Of a stretch of 64,000 nucleotides of DNA, positions 32,194 to 40,903 are shown one piece after another. Each line of letters starts with the position of its first letter. The first letter of the stretch is position 1. Location of the stretch: assembly GCF_001984195.1 (NCBI RefSeq), contig NZ_MTQN01000012.1, positions 124,001-188,000 on the forward strand, given 5' to 3'. Source of the DNA: Kribbella sp. ALI-6-A (GTDB lineage Bacteria > Actinomycetota > Actinomycetes > Propionibacteriales > Kribbellaceae). The position numbers and the translations under genes were made by a program. The notes beneath the pieces were generated by a model that saw nothing but the letters and a program-made list of their open reading frames with translations, was not told the DNA's origin and made no database searches.

Positions 32194-32940
32194 TCAGCGG
32201 CCCTGGTTCTTGACGGCCTCGATGGCTGCGGCTGCCGCCTCCGGGTCCAGGTACTCGCCGCCCTTGGTGACCGGGTTGAAGTCCTCGTCGAGCTCGTAGT
32301 ACAGCGGTACGCCGGTCGGGATGTTCAGGCCGACGACCGTCTGCTCGTCGAGCTGGTCGAGGTGCTTGACCAGGGCGCGCAGGGAGTTGCCGTGGGCGGT
32401 GACGAGGACCGTCTTGCCGTCGCGCAGGTCGGGCACGATCGCGTCGTACCAGTACGGCAGCATCCGGACCACGACGTCCTTCAGGCATTCGGTTGCCGGG
32501 AGCAACTCGCTGGGCAGGGCGGCGTAGCGGGGATCGCCGGCCTGGTCGTACTCGGAGCCGCGCTCGATCGGCGGCGGCGGGGTGTCGTAGGAGCGGCGGA
32601 ACAGCATGAACTGCTCCTCGCCGAGCTCCTCCAGGGTCTGCTTCTTGTCCTTGCCCTGCAGGGCGCCGTAGTGGCGCTCGTTCAGCCGCCAGGAGCGGCG
32701 GACGTCGATCCACTGCCGGCCGGCCACCTCCAGCGCGATGTTCGCGGTACGGATCGCGCGGCGCAGGACCGAGGTGTGCAGGACGTCGGGAAGCAGGCCG
32801 CGGTCGCGCAGCAGCTCACCGCCGCGGTGCGCCTCCTCGACACCCTGGGCGTTGAGGTCGACGTCCACCCACCCGGTGAACAGGTTCTTGGCGTTCCAGT
32901 CGCTGTGGCCGTGGCGGAGCAGGATCAGGCGATAGGTCAT
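32194..32940 (-). CDS. gpmA: 2,3-bisphosphoglycerate-dependent phosphoglycerate mutase
   Basis: 248 residues interconverting 3- and 2-phosphoglycerate in glycolysis. The histidine-phosphatase signature LILLRHGHSDWN with catalytic His is at the N-terminus, followed by FTGWVDVDL, RRSWRLNERHYGALQG and the second His in VLVTAHGNSLRALV. An ATG at 32949 would add three residues; 32940 fits the family start MTYRLILLRHG. It follows the YbjN gene by about 10 bases in the mshA-ybjN-gpmA run typical of actinobacteria. Confidence 0.93.
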   Translation of the reverse strand: MTYRLILLRHGHSDWNAKNLFTGWVDVDLNAQGVEEAHRGGELLRDRGLLPDVLHTSVLRRAIRTANIALEVAGRQWIDVRRSWRLNERHYGALQGKDKKQTLEELGEEQFMLFRRSYDTPPPPIERGSEYDQAGDPRYAALPSELLPATECLKDVVVRMLPYWYDAIVPDLRDGKTVLVTAHGNSLRALVKHLDQLDEQTVVGLNIPTGVPLYYELDEDFNPVTKGGEYLDPEAAAAAIEAVKNQGR

Positions 32941-32950
32941 ACCCCGCATG

Positions 32951-33439
32951 CTATCGAGGCTCGAGCCAGCCCTTGAACGCGTCCAGGTTCCGGGTCGACT
33001 CGCCGCGGGAGATCCGCCACTCGTACTCCTTGCGGATCGACCCGGCGAAGCCCAGCTCGAGGATCGTGTTGAACGACGAGTCGGCGTACTCCAGGACGGC
33101 GCCGAGCAGCCGGTCGACCTCGACCGGCGTGATCGCGTGCAGCGGCACCCGCCCGTCCAGGTGGATGTCGCCGAGGTGGTCGACGGCGAAGGCGACGCCG
33201 TACATCTTGAGGTTCCGCTCCAGCAGCCAGCGGTAGACGGCCTCGTGGTTCTCGTCCGGACGCCGGGCGACGAACGCGTGCACGTGCAGGGACTGCCCGC
33301 CCACGGTCAGCGACACGGTCGTCTTCAGCTTGCGCTCACCGGGCAGGTCCGCGCTGAACGCCCCCGGCGCGGTTTCGGTGAAGTCGAGGTCGTTCTCGGT
33401 CAGCACCTGGCGGATCACGTCCGCCGCCGAGACCCTCAT
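32951..33439 (-). CDS. YbjN domain-containing protein
   Basis: 162 residues of the YbjN superfamily, a fold related to type III secretion chaperones that is very often encoded between mshA and gpm in actinobacteria; its molecular role is unknown. ATG at 33439 is chosen because GGAG lies 8 bases upstream and the preceding in-frame sequence is Arg-rich and overlaps mshA. It contains EAVYRWLLERNLKMYGVAFAVD and the C-terminal ESTRNLDAFKGWLEPR. Confidence 0.85.
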   Translation of the reverse strand: MRVSAADVIRQVLTENDLDFTETAPGAFSADLPGERKLKTTVSLTVGGQSLHVHAFVARRPDENHEAVYRWLLERNLKMYGVAFAVDHLGDIHLDGRVPLHAITPVEVDRLLGAVLEYADSSFNTILELGFAGSIRKEYEWRISRGESTRNLDAFKGWLEPR

Positions 33440-33464
33440 CCGGCCACTCCAGTACGCCGTGCGC

Positions 33465-34757
33465 TCATCCCGCCACCTCCGCGGCCAGCTCGGCCGCCAT
33501 CGTCCGCGCGGCCGTCCGGTACGCGGCCAGCGTCTTCTCCGCGGTGTGTTCCCAGCCGAACGCCTGGGCATGCTCGACCGCGGCCTTGCTCATGCTCTCG
33601 CGGGTGTCGGGATCCGTCGCGATCCGGCCCAGCGCGTCGGCGAACTCGTCGACGCCGTGCCCGGGCACCAGCAGCCCGGTCACGCCGTCACTGACCGCGG
33701 TCGTCAGCCCACCGACAGCGGCCGCGACCACCGGCGTACCGCAGGCCTGGGCCTCCAGCGCGACCAGCCCGAACGACTCCGAGTACGACGGAACGCAGAC
33801 CACCGACGCGGCCCGGTACCAGTCGGCCAATCCCGGCCGCGGCATCGGCTTCACGAACCGGGTCACGTCGTCGACCCCGAGCCGGCGAGCCAGGTCGGCG
33901 TGCGCCTCGGGGTGTTCCATCCCGTTGCCCGACGGGCCGCCGATGATCGCGACGACCAGCCGCTCGCGCAGCCCCGGATCGCGCTCGAGCATCCGCGCGG
34001 CGGCACGGATCAGCAGGTCAGGCGCCTTCAACGGCTGGATCCGCCCGACGAACGCGAGCACGACCGCGTCCTCCCGGACCCCGACCGTACGCCGGGCCGT
34101 CGCCTGGTCGCCCGGGCTGAACATCTCCAGGTCGACGCCGGGGTTGACCACCTCGACCTTGGCCGGCTGCGCGCCGTACAGGTCGATCAGTTCGTTCGCC
34201 TCGTCGCCGGTGTTGGCCAGCAACCGGTCGGCCGCCTCGACCACCTGCTCCTCGCCGAGCAGCCGCGCGGGCGGCTCCGGTACGTCGTCGTCGGCGAGGC
34301 TGGCGTTCTTGACCTTGGCCATCGTGTGCATCGTGTGCACGAGCGGGACGGCCCAACGGTCCCGGGCGAGCAGGCCGACCTGACCGGACAGCCAGTAGTG
34401 CGAGTGGATCACGTCGTAGTAGCCCGGCTCGCGGACCGCCTCGGCGCGCAGGACCGCGCGGGCGAACGTGCACAGCTGGGCGGGCAGCTCGTTCTTCGCC
34501 AGTCCCTCGTACGGGCCGGCGGCGACGTTGCGCACGGTGACGCCGGGCACCAGCTCGATCTTCGGCGGCAATGCCGACGAGGTCGCGCGCGTGAAGATGT
34601 CAACCGCGATACCCAGGCCGGCGAGCCGCTTGGACAACTCGACCACGTAGACGTTCATCCCGCCCGCGTCGCCCGTGCCCGGCTGATCCAGCGGCGAGGT
34701 GTGCAGGCTGATCATCGCGACCCGCCGAAGAGGACGGTCAGCGGAGGGTTGGGTCAC
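33465..34757 (-). CDS. mshA: D-inositol-3-phosphate glycosyltransferase MshA
   Basis: 430 residues. The GT4 enzyme adds GlcNAc to inositol 3-phosphate, the first step of mycothiol synthesis. Diagnostic segments are MISLHTSPLDQPGTGDAGGM, DVIHSHYWLSGQVG, VGRIQPLKAPDLLI and the retaining-GT EX7E region SYSESFGLVALEAQACG. GTG at 34757 precedes TQPSADRPLRRVAMISLHTS. It heads the mshA-YbjN-gpmA run. It marks the organism as a mycothiol producer. Confidence 0.95.
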   Translation of the reverse strand: MTQPSADRPLRRVAMISLHTSPLDQPGTGDAGGMNVYVVELSKRLAGLGIAVDIFTRATSSALPPKIELVPGVTVRNVAAGPYEGLAKNELPAQLCTFARAVLRAEAVREPGYYDVIHSHYWLSGQVGLLARDRWAVPLVHTMHTMAKVKNASLADDDVPEPPARLLGEEQVVEAADRLLANTGDEANELIDLYGAQPAKVEVVNPGVDLEMFSPGDQATARRTVGVREDAVVLAFVGRIQPLKAPDLLIRAAARMLERDPGLRERLVVAIIGGPSGNGMEHPEAHADLARRLGVDDVTRFVKPMPRPGLADWYRAASVVCVPSYSESFGLVALEAQACGTPVVAAAVGGLTTAVSDGVTGLLVPGHGVDEFADALGRIATDPDTRESMSKAAVEHAQAFGWEHTAEKTLAAYRTAARTMAAELAAEVAG

Positions 34758-34926
34758 CTGGCCAGCGTAACTCCGGCGCCGGCGGGCGGTGCGTGCCCCC
34801 GTGCGCCGCGGGAGGTGGGCCTGACACCACCAGCGATCGGCGGATTGGGACCACTGTGCCGACGGCCCCGAACGCGAAGCATGGAAGGCGTCCCCACCGC
34901 TCGCGAGAACGCCCTGGAGAACCCTG

Positions 34927-35901
34927 ATGCGTACTGTCCTGGCCGAACTGAAGTCGTGGCACCGCCCACTGATGCTGATGGTGCTGACCATGGCCGCCCT
35001 GGTACTGACCGCCGCCGTCGGCGTGCTGGTCGACAGCCGCGAGGTCCTCAACGAGTCCGTGTGGCTGAAGCCGTTCAAGTTCGGCCTCTCGTTCGTCCTG
35101 TACGGCGCGACGCTCGCGTGGCTGCTGTCACGACTGCGCAAGGCCAAGCGCTTCGGCTGGTGGACCGGCACGGTGTTCGCGATCACCGGGATCGTGGACG
35201 TCGGCTTCATCGCGATCCAGGCCGCGCGCGGCACGTTCAGCCACTTCAACGCCAACTCCGACACCTTCAACCAGGTCGGGCGGCAGGTCTTCATGTCCGG
35301 CGTGATCGGACTGTTCGGCGCCAGCCTGGTGGTCGCGGTCATGCTGCTGTTCCAGCGGGTCGGCGACGCGCCGCTGAACCGCGCGATCCGGGTCGGGCTC
35401 GGCCTGGCGACCGCCGGGATGTTCCTCGCCTTCTACCTGGTGGGCAACAACTCCGCCGAGCAGCAGGTGGTGGACGCCAGCGGGCAGCCGGTGACGCTCG
35501 CGGGCAGCCACGGCATCGGCGTCGAGGCCGGCGGGCCCGGGATGCCGTTGACCAACTGGAGCACTGTCGGCGGCGACCTGCGGATCCCGCACTTCGTCGG
35601 ACTGCACGCGATTCACGCGCTGCTGGCCGTCGTACTGGTGCTGAGTGTTCTGGCGGCGCGGGTGGCGTGGCTGCGGCCGGAGCGGGTGCGGGCGCGGCTG
35701 GTGGGTGTGGCCGCGTTCGCCTACACCGGCCTGATGATCACCGTGACGGTCCAGGCGTTCCGCGGGCAGTCGTTGATCCACCCCGACGGGCAGACCCTGG
35801 GGATGCTGGCGGGCTTCATCGCGATCAGTTTGGCCGCACTCGGCGGCGTGGTGACGGCCGCCCGCGGTGAGACGGCGTACCGCGTCCCGGACCGGGTTTG
35901 A
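34927..35901 (+). CDS. Polytopic membrane protein of unknown function
   Basis: 324 residues with seven or eight predicted membrane segments (starting MLMVLTMAALVLTAAVGVLV and FGLSFVLYGATLAWLL). A loop with FNQVGRQVFMSG and a region HFVGLHAIHALLAVVLVL contains conserved-looking histidines that could bind a cofactor, but no family is recognised. GGAG lies 8 bases before the ATG. It is divergent from mshA and followed by an SDR gene in 6-12 bases, so the two are probably cotranscribed. Confidence 0.75.
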   Translation: MRTVLAELKSWHRPLMLMVLTMAALVLTAAVGVLVDSREVLNESVWLKPFKFGLSFVLYGATLAWLLSRLRKAKRFGWWTGTVFAITGIVDVGFIAIQAARGTFSHFNANSDTFNQVGRQVFMSGVIGLFGASLVVAVMLLFQRVGDAPLNRAIRVGLGLATAGMFLAFYLVGNNSAEQQVVDASGQPVTLAGSHGIGVEAGGPGMPLTNWSTVGGDLRIPHFVGLHAIHALLAVVLVLSVLAARVAWLRPERVRARLVGVAAFAYTGLMITVTVQAFRGQSLIHPDGQTLGMLAGFIAISLAALGGVVTAARGETAYRVPDRV

Positions 35902-35913
35902 AAGACTGTGGCT

Positions 35914-36657
35914 ATGACGACTCGTCCTGTGGCCGTGGTGACCGGAGCCAGTAGTGGGATCGGGGCTGCCACCGCGCGGCATCTCGCGGCGGCCGGGTTC
36001 GAGGTGGTGTGCGCCGCCCGGCGGCTGGACCGGATCGAGGAGCTGGCCAAGGAGATCGACGGGCGCGCCGTCCAGTGCGACGTGACCTCGGCCGAGGACG
36101 TCGCGGCGCTGACCGTGGCGGCCGGTGAGCGGGTCGGCCTGCTGGTGAACAACGCCGGTGGCGCGTTCGGGTTCGAGCCGGTCGCCGACGCCGACCTGGA
36201 CGCCTGGCGGCGGATGTACGAGGTGAACGTGATCGGCGTCGCCGCGGTGACCAAGTCGTTGCTTCCGGCCCTGATCGCGGGCCGTGGCACGATCGTGGTG
36301 ATGGGCTCGACCGCCGGACAGGTCGCGTACGAGGGCGGTGGCGGGTACGTCGCCGCCAAGCACGCGGTGAAGGCGGTCGTCGACACCCTGCGGCTGGAGC
36401 TGTTCGACCAGCCGGTCCGGGTCTGCGAGATCGCGCCGGGCATGGTGAAGAGCGAGGGCTTCGCCCTGACCCGCTTCGACGGCGACCAGGACAAGGCCGA
36501 GGCCGTGTACGCCGGCGTCGCCGAGCCGCTGACCTCGGACGACATCGCCGAGATCGTCACCTGGGTGGCGTCGCGGCCGCCACACGTCAACATCGACCGC
36601 CTGACCGTCCGCCCCCGGGCCCAGGCCGCGCAGCACAAGGTGCACCGGGTCAACTGA
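35914..36657 (+). CDS. Short-chain dehydrogenase/reductase (SDR)
   Basis: 247 residues, classical SDR: cofactor motif TGASSGIGAATARHL, NNAGG, catalytic Ser in VVMGSTAGQVAYEG and YVAAKHAVKA (YxxxK). The acidic/basic pattern CAARRLDR after the second strand favours NADP(H). The sequence is close to serine/3-hydroxy acid dehydrogenases (YdfG-like; EVNVIGVAAVTKSLLPALI and VCEIAPGMVKSEGFALTRF), but the substrate is unproven. ATG at 35914 is preferred over GTG at 35908. Its 3' end meets the convergent TetR gene with a 3-base gap. Confidence 0.88.
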   Translation: MTTRPVAVVTGASSGIGAATARHLAAAGFEVVCAARRLDRIEELAKEIDGRAVQCDVTSAEDVAALTVAAGERVGLLVNNAGGAFGFEPVADADLDAWRRMYEVNVIGVAAVTKSLLPALIAGRGTIVVMGSTAGQVAYEGGGGYVAAKHAVKAVVDTLRLELFDQPVRVCEIAPGMVKSEGFALTRFDGDQDKAEAVYAGVAEPLTSDDIAEIVTWVASRPPHVNIDRLTVRPRAQAAQHKVHRVN

Positions 36658-36660
36658 CGT

Positions 36661-37299
36661 TCAGGGTCTGGCGCGCAGGCGATCCACCGCCGGGGACGGG
36701 ACCGGCAGCGGTTCCTTCGGTTCCGGCAGGCCGTAGCCGGCGTACAGGCGGCGGCGGATCGGTTCGAGCGGGAACGTCTCGGGATAGATCGCGAGCTTGA
36801 CCGTGACGCCCTCGAGTGTTGCCCTGAGCAACATCTCCTCGACCGCCGGGTCGGCCGCGCCGCGCTCGGCGAAGACCTTGCGGATGGCGTCCTCGACCAG
36901 CGCCATCCGGGCGGACTTCTCGGTCTCGACCTCGGCGAAGATCCCGTGTGTGCTGGGCTGCATCATCAGCGAGATCGCCAGCCGCTGCACCGGCAGCGTC
37001 ATCGCTGCGGCCATCAGCGCGCCGTCGATCATGCCGGCCAGCCGTTCGTCCGGCGTACCGGGGATGTCCAGGATGCCGGCGATGCCGTCCAGCCAGCGGT
37101 CGAGCAGCTGGGCGGCCAGATCGCGCTTGGAGGCGAAGTAGTAGCCGACCAGCCCGCGGGAGACCCCGGCCCGGGCCGTCACGTCCGAGATCGACGCCGC
37201 CTCGTAGCCCTTCTCGGCGAACACCTCCAGGGCAGCGCTGAGGATCCGCTCTCTCGAGCGTTCGCGCATCTGCTGGTTCGTGGCGACCGACCGCGGCAC
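36661..37299 (-). CDS. TetR-family transcriptional repressor
   Basis: 212 residues with an N-terminal TetR helix-turn-helix (RILSAALEVFAEKGYEAASI, VTARAGVSRGLVGYYFASKRDL) and a TetR_C-type ligand domain. A perfect 16-bp palindrome 118 bases upstream is a candidate operator for itself. It is convergent with the SDR gene and divergent from typA. The ligand is unknown. Confidence 0.87.
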   Translation of the reverse strand: MPRSVATNQQMRERSRERILSAALEVFAEKGYEAASISDVTARAGVSRGLVGYYFASKRDLAAQLLDRWLDGIAGILDIPGTPDERLAGMIDGALMAAAMTLPVQRLAISLMMQPSTHGIFAEVETEKSARMALVEDAIRKVFAERGAADPAVEEMLLRATLEGVTVKLAIYPETFPLEPIRRRLYAGYGLPEPKEPLPVPSPAVDRLRARP

Positions 37300-37647
37300 G
37301 TTCTTCTTCCCTGGTCAGGGCCCCGGAGGCCGAGCATCCCCCACCTCGTGCTCGGCACTCCCGGGCTGACCCCCCGTTGTTCCCCTTCGAGGCCCCTCCC
37401 CAGGCGCCCACCTATAGACTGGACGTCCAGTCAACGAATGTCAAAGGCTCAACCGCGATCCGGACACGCAGCGTCACCGGCCCGGGCGGCCGGTTTCGAC
37501 GCCACACGGAGTCACCGGTAGGATGGACTGGCTGCGCAGTGCGTCGATCAGTAAGTCGAGTGGCACCCGAGCGACATCACACCCGCCGTAGCCACCATCT
37601 GACTCTCAGTGACCACTGCTTGTCTCAACTGCTTGGAGCGCTTCCGC
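37300..37647. other. Divergent control region, TetR gene and typA
   Basis: About 350 bp without a gene. It contains the 16-bp TetR-like palindrome (37417-37432) and must include the typA promoter. A short in-frame extension of typA upstream from 37609 lacks a better start and is not used. Confidence 0.5.
37417..37432. promoter_or_regulatory. Candidate TetR operator
   Basis: GACTGGACGTCCAGTC is a perfect 16-bp palindrome between the TetR gene and typA, the length and symmetry expected for a TetR-family site. Confidence 0.55.
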
Positions 37648-39510
37648 ATGCCCCTCCGTAATGATCTGCGCAACGTGGCCATCGTGGCCCACGTCGACCA
37701 CGGGAAGACCACCCTTGTCGACGCGATGCTGTGGCAGTCCGGCGCGTTCGGAGCCCACCAGCACGTCGACGAGCGCGCGATGGACTCCGGCGACCTGGAG
37801 CGTGAGAAGGGCATCACGATCCTCGCCAAGAACACCGCCGTCCGGCACAAGATGGCCAACGGCGAGCAGATGACGCTCAACATCATCGACACCCCCGGCC
37901 ACGCCGACTTCGGTGGCGAGGTCGAGCGCGGCCTGTCGATGGTGGACGCCATCGTGCTGCTGGTGGACGCCTCCGAGGGTCCGCTGCCGCAGACCCGGTT
38001 CGTGCTGCGCAAGGCGCTGGCCCGGCAGATGCCGGTGATCCTGGTGGTCAACAAGGTCGACCGCCCGGACGCCCGGATCGCCGAGGTCGTCGACGAGACC
38101 TACGAGCTGTTCCTCGACCTGCTCGACCACGACGCCGACCAGAGCGCGCTGGACTTCCCGGTCGTCTACGCCTCGGCCCGGGCCGGCCGCGCCTCGCTGA
38201 ACCAGCCCGCCGACGGCGGCCTGCCGGATTCCGAAGACCTCGAGCCGCTGTTCGAGACGATCCTGGCCAACGTGCCGGCCCCGGAGTACACCGAGGGCGC
38301 GCCGCTGCAGGCGCACGTCACCAACCTGGACGCCTCGCCGTTCCTCGGCCGGCTCGCGCTGGTCCGGGTGCACGAGGGCACGCTGAAGAAGGGCGCCCAG
38401 GTCACCTGGTGCAAGCACGACGGAACCTTCCAGCGGGTCAAGATCACCGAACTGCTGGTCACCGAAGCACTCGAGCGGGTGCCCGGCGACTCGGCCGGAC
38501 CGGGTGACATCGTCGCGATCGCCGGCATCCCGGAGATCATGATCGGCGACACCCTGGCCGACCCGGAAAACCCCAAGCCGCTGCCGTTCATCACCGTGGA
38601 CGAGCCGGCCATCTCGATGACGATCGGCACCAACACCTCGCCGCTGGCCGGCCGGACCAAGGGCACCAAGGTCACCGCCCGCCTGGTCAAGGACCGGCTC
38701 GACAAGGAGCTGGTCGGCAACGTGTCGATCAAGGTGCTGCCGACCGAGCGTCCGGACGCCTGGGAGGTGCAGGGCCGTGGTGAGCTGGCGCTGGCCATCC
38801 TGGTCGAGCAGATGCGTCGCGAGGGCTACGAGCTCACCGTCGGCAAGCCGCAGGTGGTCACCAAGGAGATCGACGGCAAGAAGCACGAGCCGGTCGAGCG
38901 GCTGACCATCGACTGCCCGGAGGAGTACCTGGGCACCGTCACCCAGCTGCTCGCGGTCCGCAAGGGCCGGATGGAGCAGATGACCAACCACGGCACCGGC
39001 TGGGTCCGGATGGAGTTCCTCGTCCCGGCCCGCGGCCTGATCGGCTTCCGCACCGAGTTCCTCACCGACACCCGCGGCACCGGCATCGCGCACCACGTGT
39101 TCGAGGGTTACGAGCCGTGGTTCGGCGAGCTGCGCACGCGCCCGTCCGGCTCGCTGGTCTCCGACCGCACCGGCGTCGCCACGTCGTACGCGATGATCAA
39201 CCTGCAGGAGCGCGGCACGATGTTCGTCGAGCCGGGCACCGAGGTGTACGAGGGCATGATCATCGGGGAGAACTCACGCTCCGACGACATGGACGTCAAC
39301 ATCACCAAGGAAAAGAAGATGACCAACGTCCGCTCGAACGCGGACGAGTTCGAGAAGCTGGTGCCGGCCCGCAAGCTGTCGCTCGAGCAGTCGCTGGAGT
39401 TCTGCCGCGAGGACGAGTGCGTCGAGGTCACCCCGGACGCGATCCGGATGCGCAAGGTCGCGCTGACCCAGATCGAGCGCGCCAAGCTGGGCCGCAAGAA
39501 CAAGGCCTGA
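37648..39510 (+). CDS. typA: Translational GTPase TypA/BipA
   Basis: 620 residues. The GTPase domain has VAHVDHGKTTL (G1), EREKGITI (G2), DTPGHADF (G3), VNKVDR (G4) and SARAG (G5-like). It is followed by EF-G-like domains and the BipA-specific C-terminus with TRGTG and GLIGFRTEF. It binds the 70S ribosome and aids 50S assembly or stress adaptation. ATG at 37648 has GGAG 9 bases upstream and precedes PLRNDLRNVAIVAHVDHG. Confidence 0.95.
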   Translation: MPLRNDLRNVAIVAHVDHGKTTLVDAMLWQSGAFGAHQHVDERAMDSGDLEREKGITILAKNTAVRHKMANGEQMTLNIIDTPGHADFGGEVERGLSMVDAIVLLVDASEGPLPQTRFVLRKALARQMPVILVVNKVDRPDARIAEVVDETYELFLDLLDHDADQSALDFPVVYASARAGRASLNQPADGGLPDSEDLEPLFETILANVPAPEYTEGAPLQAHVTNLDASPFLGRLALVRVHEGTLKKGAQVTWCKHDGTFQRVKITELLVTEALERVPGDSAGPGDIVAIAGIPEIMIGDTLADPENPKPLPFITVDEPAISMTIGTNTSPLAGRTKGTKVTARLVKDRLDKELVGNVSIKVLPTERPDAWEVQGRGELALAILVEQMRREGYELTVGKPQVVTKEIDGKKHEPVERLTIDCPEEYLGTVTQLLAVRKGRMEQMTNHGTGWVRMEFLVPARGLIGFRTEFLTDTRGTGIAHHVFEGYEPWFGELRTRPSGSLVSDRTGVATSYAMINLQERGTMFVEPGTEVYEGMIIGENSRSDDMDVNITKEKKMTNVRSNADEFEKLVPARKLSLEQSLEFCREDECVEVTPDAIRMRKVALTQIERAKLGRKNKA

Positions 39511-39630
39511 TCAACGATTCACCGGCCGGTCACGATTCGCGGGGGAATTTTCCGGATCGTGACCAACCGGAGTGCCTGCTTCGTCGTCTACACAGTGGAA
39601 GTCACTCAGTTGGGGGAAGGACAAAGGTTC

Positions 39631-40209
39631 ATGGGGATTCTGCGTAAGCTCGGCGCCACCACGACGGCGGTCGCGATGCTGGGGGTCGGCGTATTCGCCG
39701 CCACCGGTACGGCGGGGGCCGCGCCGTCGGCCGCTCCGGCCGGGGCGGCGACTGCGCCGACGGCCGCTTCGGCGCCGGCTGCGAAGACGGCGGTCAAGCC
39801 GGCCGCCAAGAACGTGCTCGTCCCGGGCAAGCTGCGGCTGGACAAGCGCTGCATGACCGGCCGCATCATCTGTGTCAACAAGAAGACCCGCAAGGTCGCG
39901 TTCCTGTACAACGGCAAGCTGCTCGCCACCGGCGACGCTCGCTTCGGTGGGCCGCGGACGCCGACCCGCAACGGCTTCTTCAAGCTGCAGCGCAAGTCGA
40001 AGAACCACGTCTCGTCGATCTACAAGTCGCCGATGCCGTACGCGATGTTCTTCAGCGGCGGCCAGGCCATTCACTACTCGGCCGACTTCAAGGCCCGCGG
40101 CTACAACGGCTCCTCGCACGGCTGCATCAACATGCGCGACAAGAAGAAGATCGCCTGGATCTTCGCCCGGGTGAAGGTCGGCGACCGCATCCTGGTCTAC
40201 AACGCCTGA
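39631..40209 (+). CDS. Secreted L,D-transpeptidase (YkuD), copy 1
   Basis: 192 residues: signal peptide (LGATTTAVAMLGVGVFAATGTAGA), an Ala/Pro-rich linker, and a C-terminal YkuD domain with the catalytic motif SHGCINMRD (His and Cys). It makes 3-3 cross-links in peptidoglycan or attaches proteins. It lacks the PG-binding and Ig-like domains of mycobacterial Ldts. ATG at 39631 has AAGG upstream. The catalytic region (SPMPYAMFFSGGQAIHYSAD) is nearly the same as in the paralogue at 40904-41749. Confidence 0.88.
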   Translation: MGILRKLGATTTAVAMLGVGVFAATGTAGAAPSAAPAGAATAPTAASAPAAKTAVKPAAKNVLVPGKLRLDKRCMTGRIICVNKKTRKVAFLYNGKLLATGDARFGGPRTPTRNGFFKLQRKSKNHVSSIYKSPMPYAMFFSGGQAIHYSADFKARGYNGSSHGCINMRDKKKIAWIFARVKVGDRILVYNA

Positions 40210-40229
40210 TCCACCCGCACCATCCGTCG

Positions 40230-40261
40230 ACGGCGGCCGAGGACTAGTCCTCGGCCGCCGT
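40230..40261. terminator. Bidirectional terminator overlapping the macro-gene stop
   Basis: A 32-bp palindrome centred on ACTAGT (arms ACGGCGGCCGAGGACT and complement). It lies 20 bases after the L,D-transpeptidase stop and includes the last codons and stop of the convergent macro-domain gene. Confidence 0.75.
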
Positions 40262-40747
40262 TGCCGTGCTGAAGGCGTCGAACAGCCGCGGCGCGACCAG
40301 GCAGAACGTCGCCGTCTCCACCGATGTCGGCGTACGGCGCAACGTCCGGACGGCGATGTCGGCCGCGGATTGCGCGGGCCAGCCGTAGATCCCGGCCGAC
40401 ACGGCGGGCAGCGACAACCGGCGTACGCCGAACTCGTCGGCGATCCGCAGCGCGTTGCGGTAGCAGGACTCGAGCAGGGCTGGATCCGTCTGCCCGGCGG
40501 TGTGATTCGGCCCGACGACATGGATCACGTACGACGCCGGCAGGTTGCCCGCCGTCGTCCAGCCGGCCTCGCCCGTCGGCAAGCCGTGTGGATAGCGCTC
40601 GATCAACTCGGCCAGGAGCGTCGGCCCACCGGCCCGGTGGATGGCACCGTCCACGCCTCCGCCGCCGCGCAGGGCGTGATGGGCGGCGTTCACGATCGCG
40701 TCGGCCGGGACCGTGGTGATGTCCGCGGTGCTGAGCAGGATCTCCAT
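40244..40747 (-). CDS. Macro-domain protein (ADP-ribose-binding, deacetylase-like)
   Basis: 167 residues of the macro-domain family: DAIVNAAHHALRGGGGVDGAIHRAGG near the N-terminus, the phosphate loop SLPAVSAGIYGWP and a C-terminal strand. Such proteins bind or hydrolyse ADP-ribose esters, including O-acetyl-ADP-ribose and mono-ADP-ribosylated Asp/Glu. The sequence has the VNAAN-like and GGVDGAIH segments of MacroD-type hydrolases, so enzyme activity is likely. It sits alone, antisense between two L,D-transpeptidase genes. Confidence 0.85.
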   Translation of the reverse strand: MEILLSTADITTVPADAIVNAAHHALRGGGGVDGAIHRAGGPTLLAELIERYPHGLPTGEAGWTTAGNLPASYVIHVVGPNHTAGQTDPALLESCYRNALRIADEFGVRRLSLPAVSAGIYGWPAQSAADIAVRTLRRTPTSVETATFCLVAPRLFDAFSTATAAED

Positions 40748-40903
40748 GCCACCAGTGTGGAACAGGTCACGAGTTGCTCACGACGGGTGTACCGGGTGTG
40801 ATTCACCACCTACGCTGACTCGGCAATTGTGTGTGGGGGCCAACCAACCGGTCGGTGAGGACGTCCCAGTACGTACAGGGGATTCGACCACGAGGGGTAC
40901 GCG

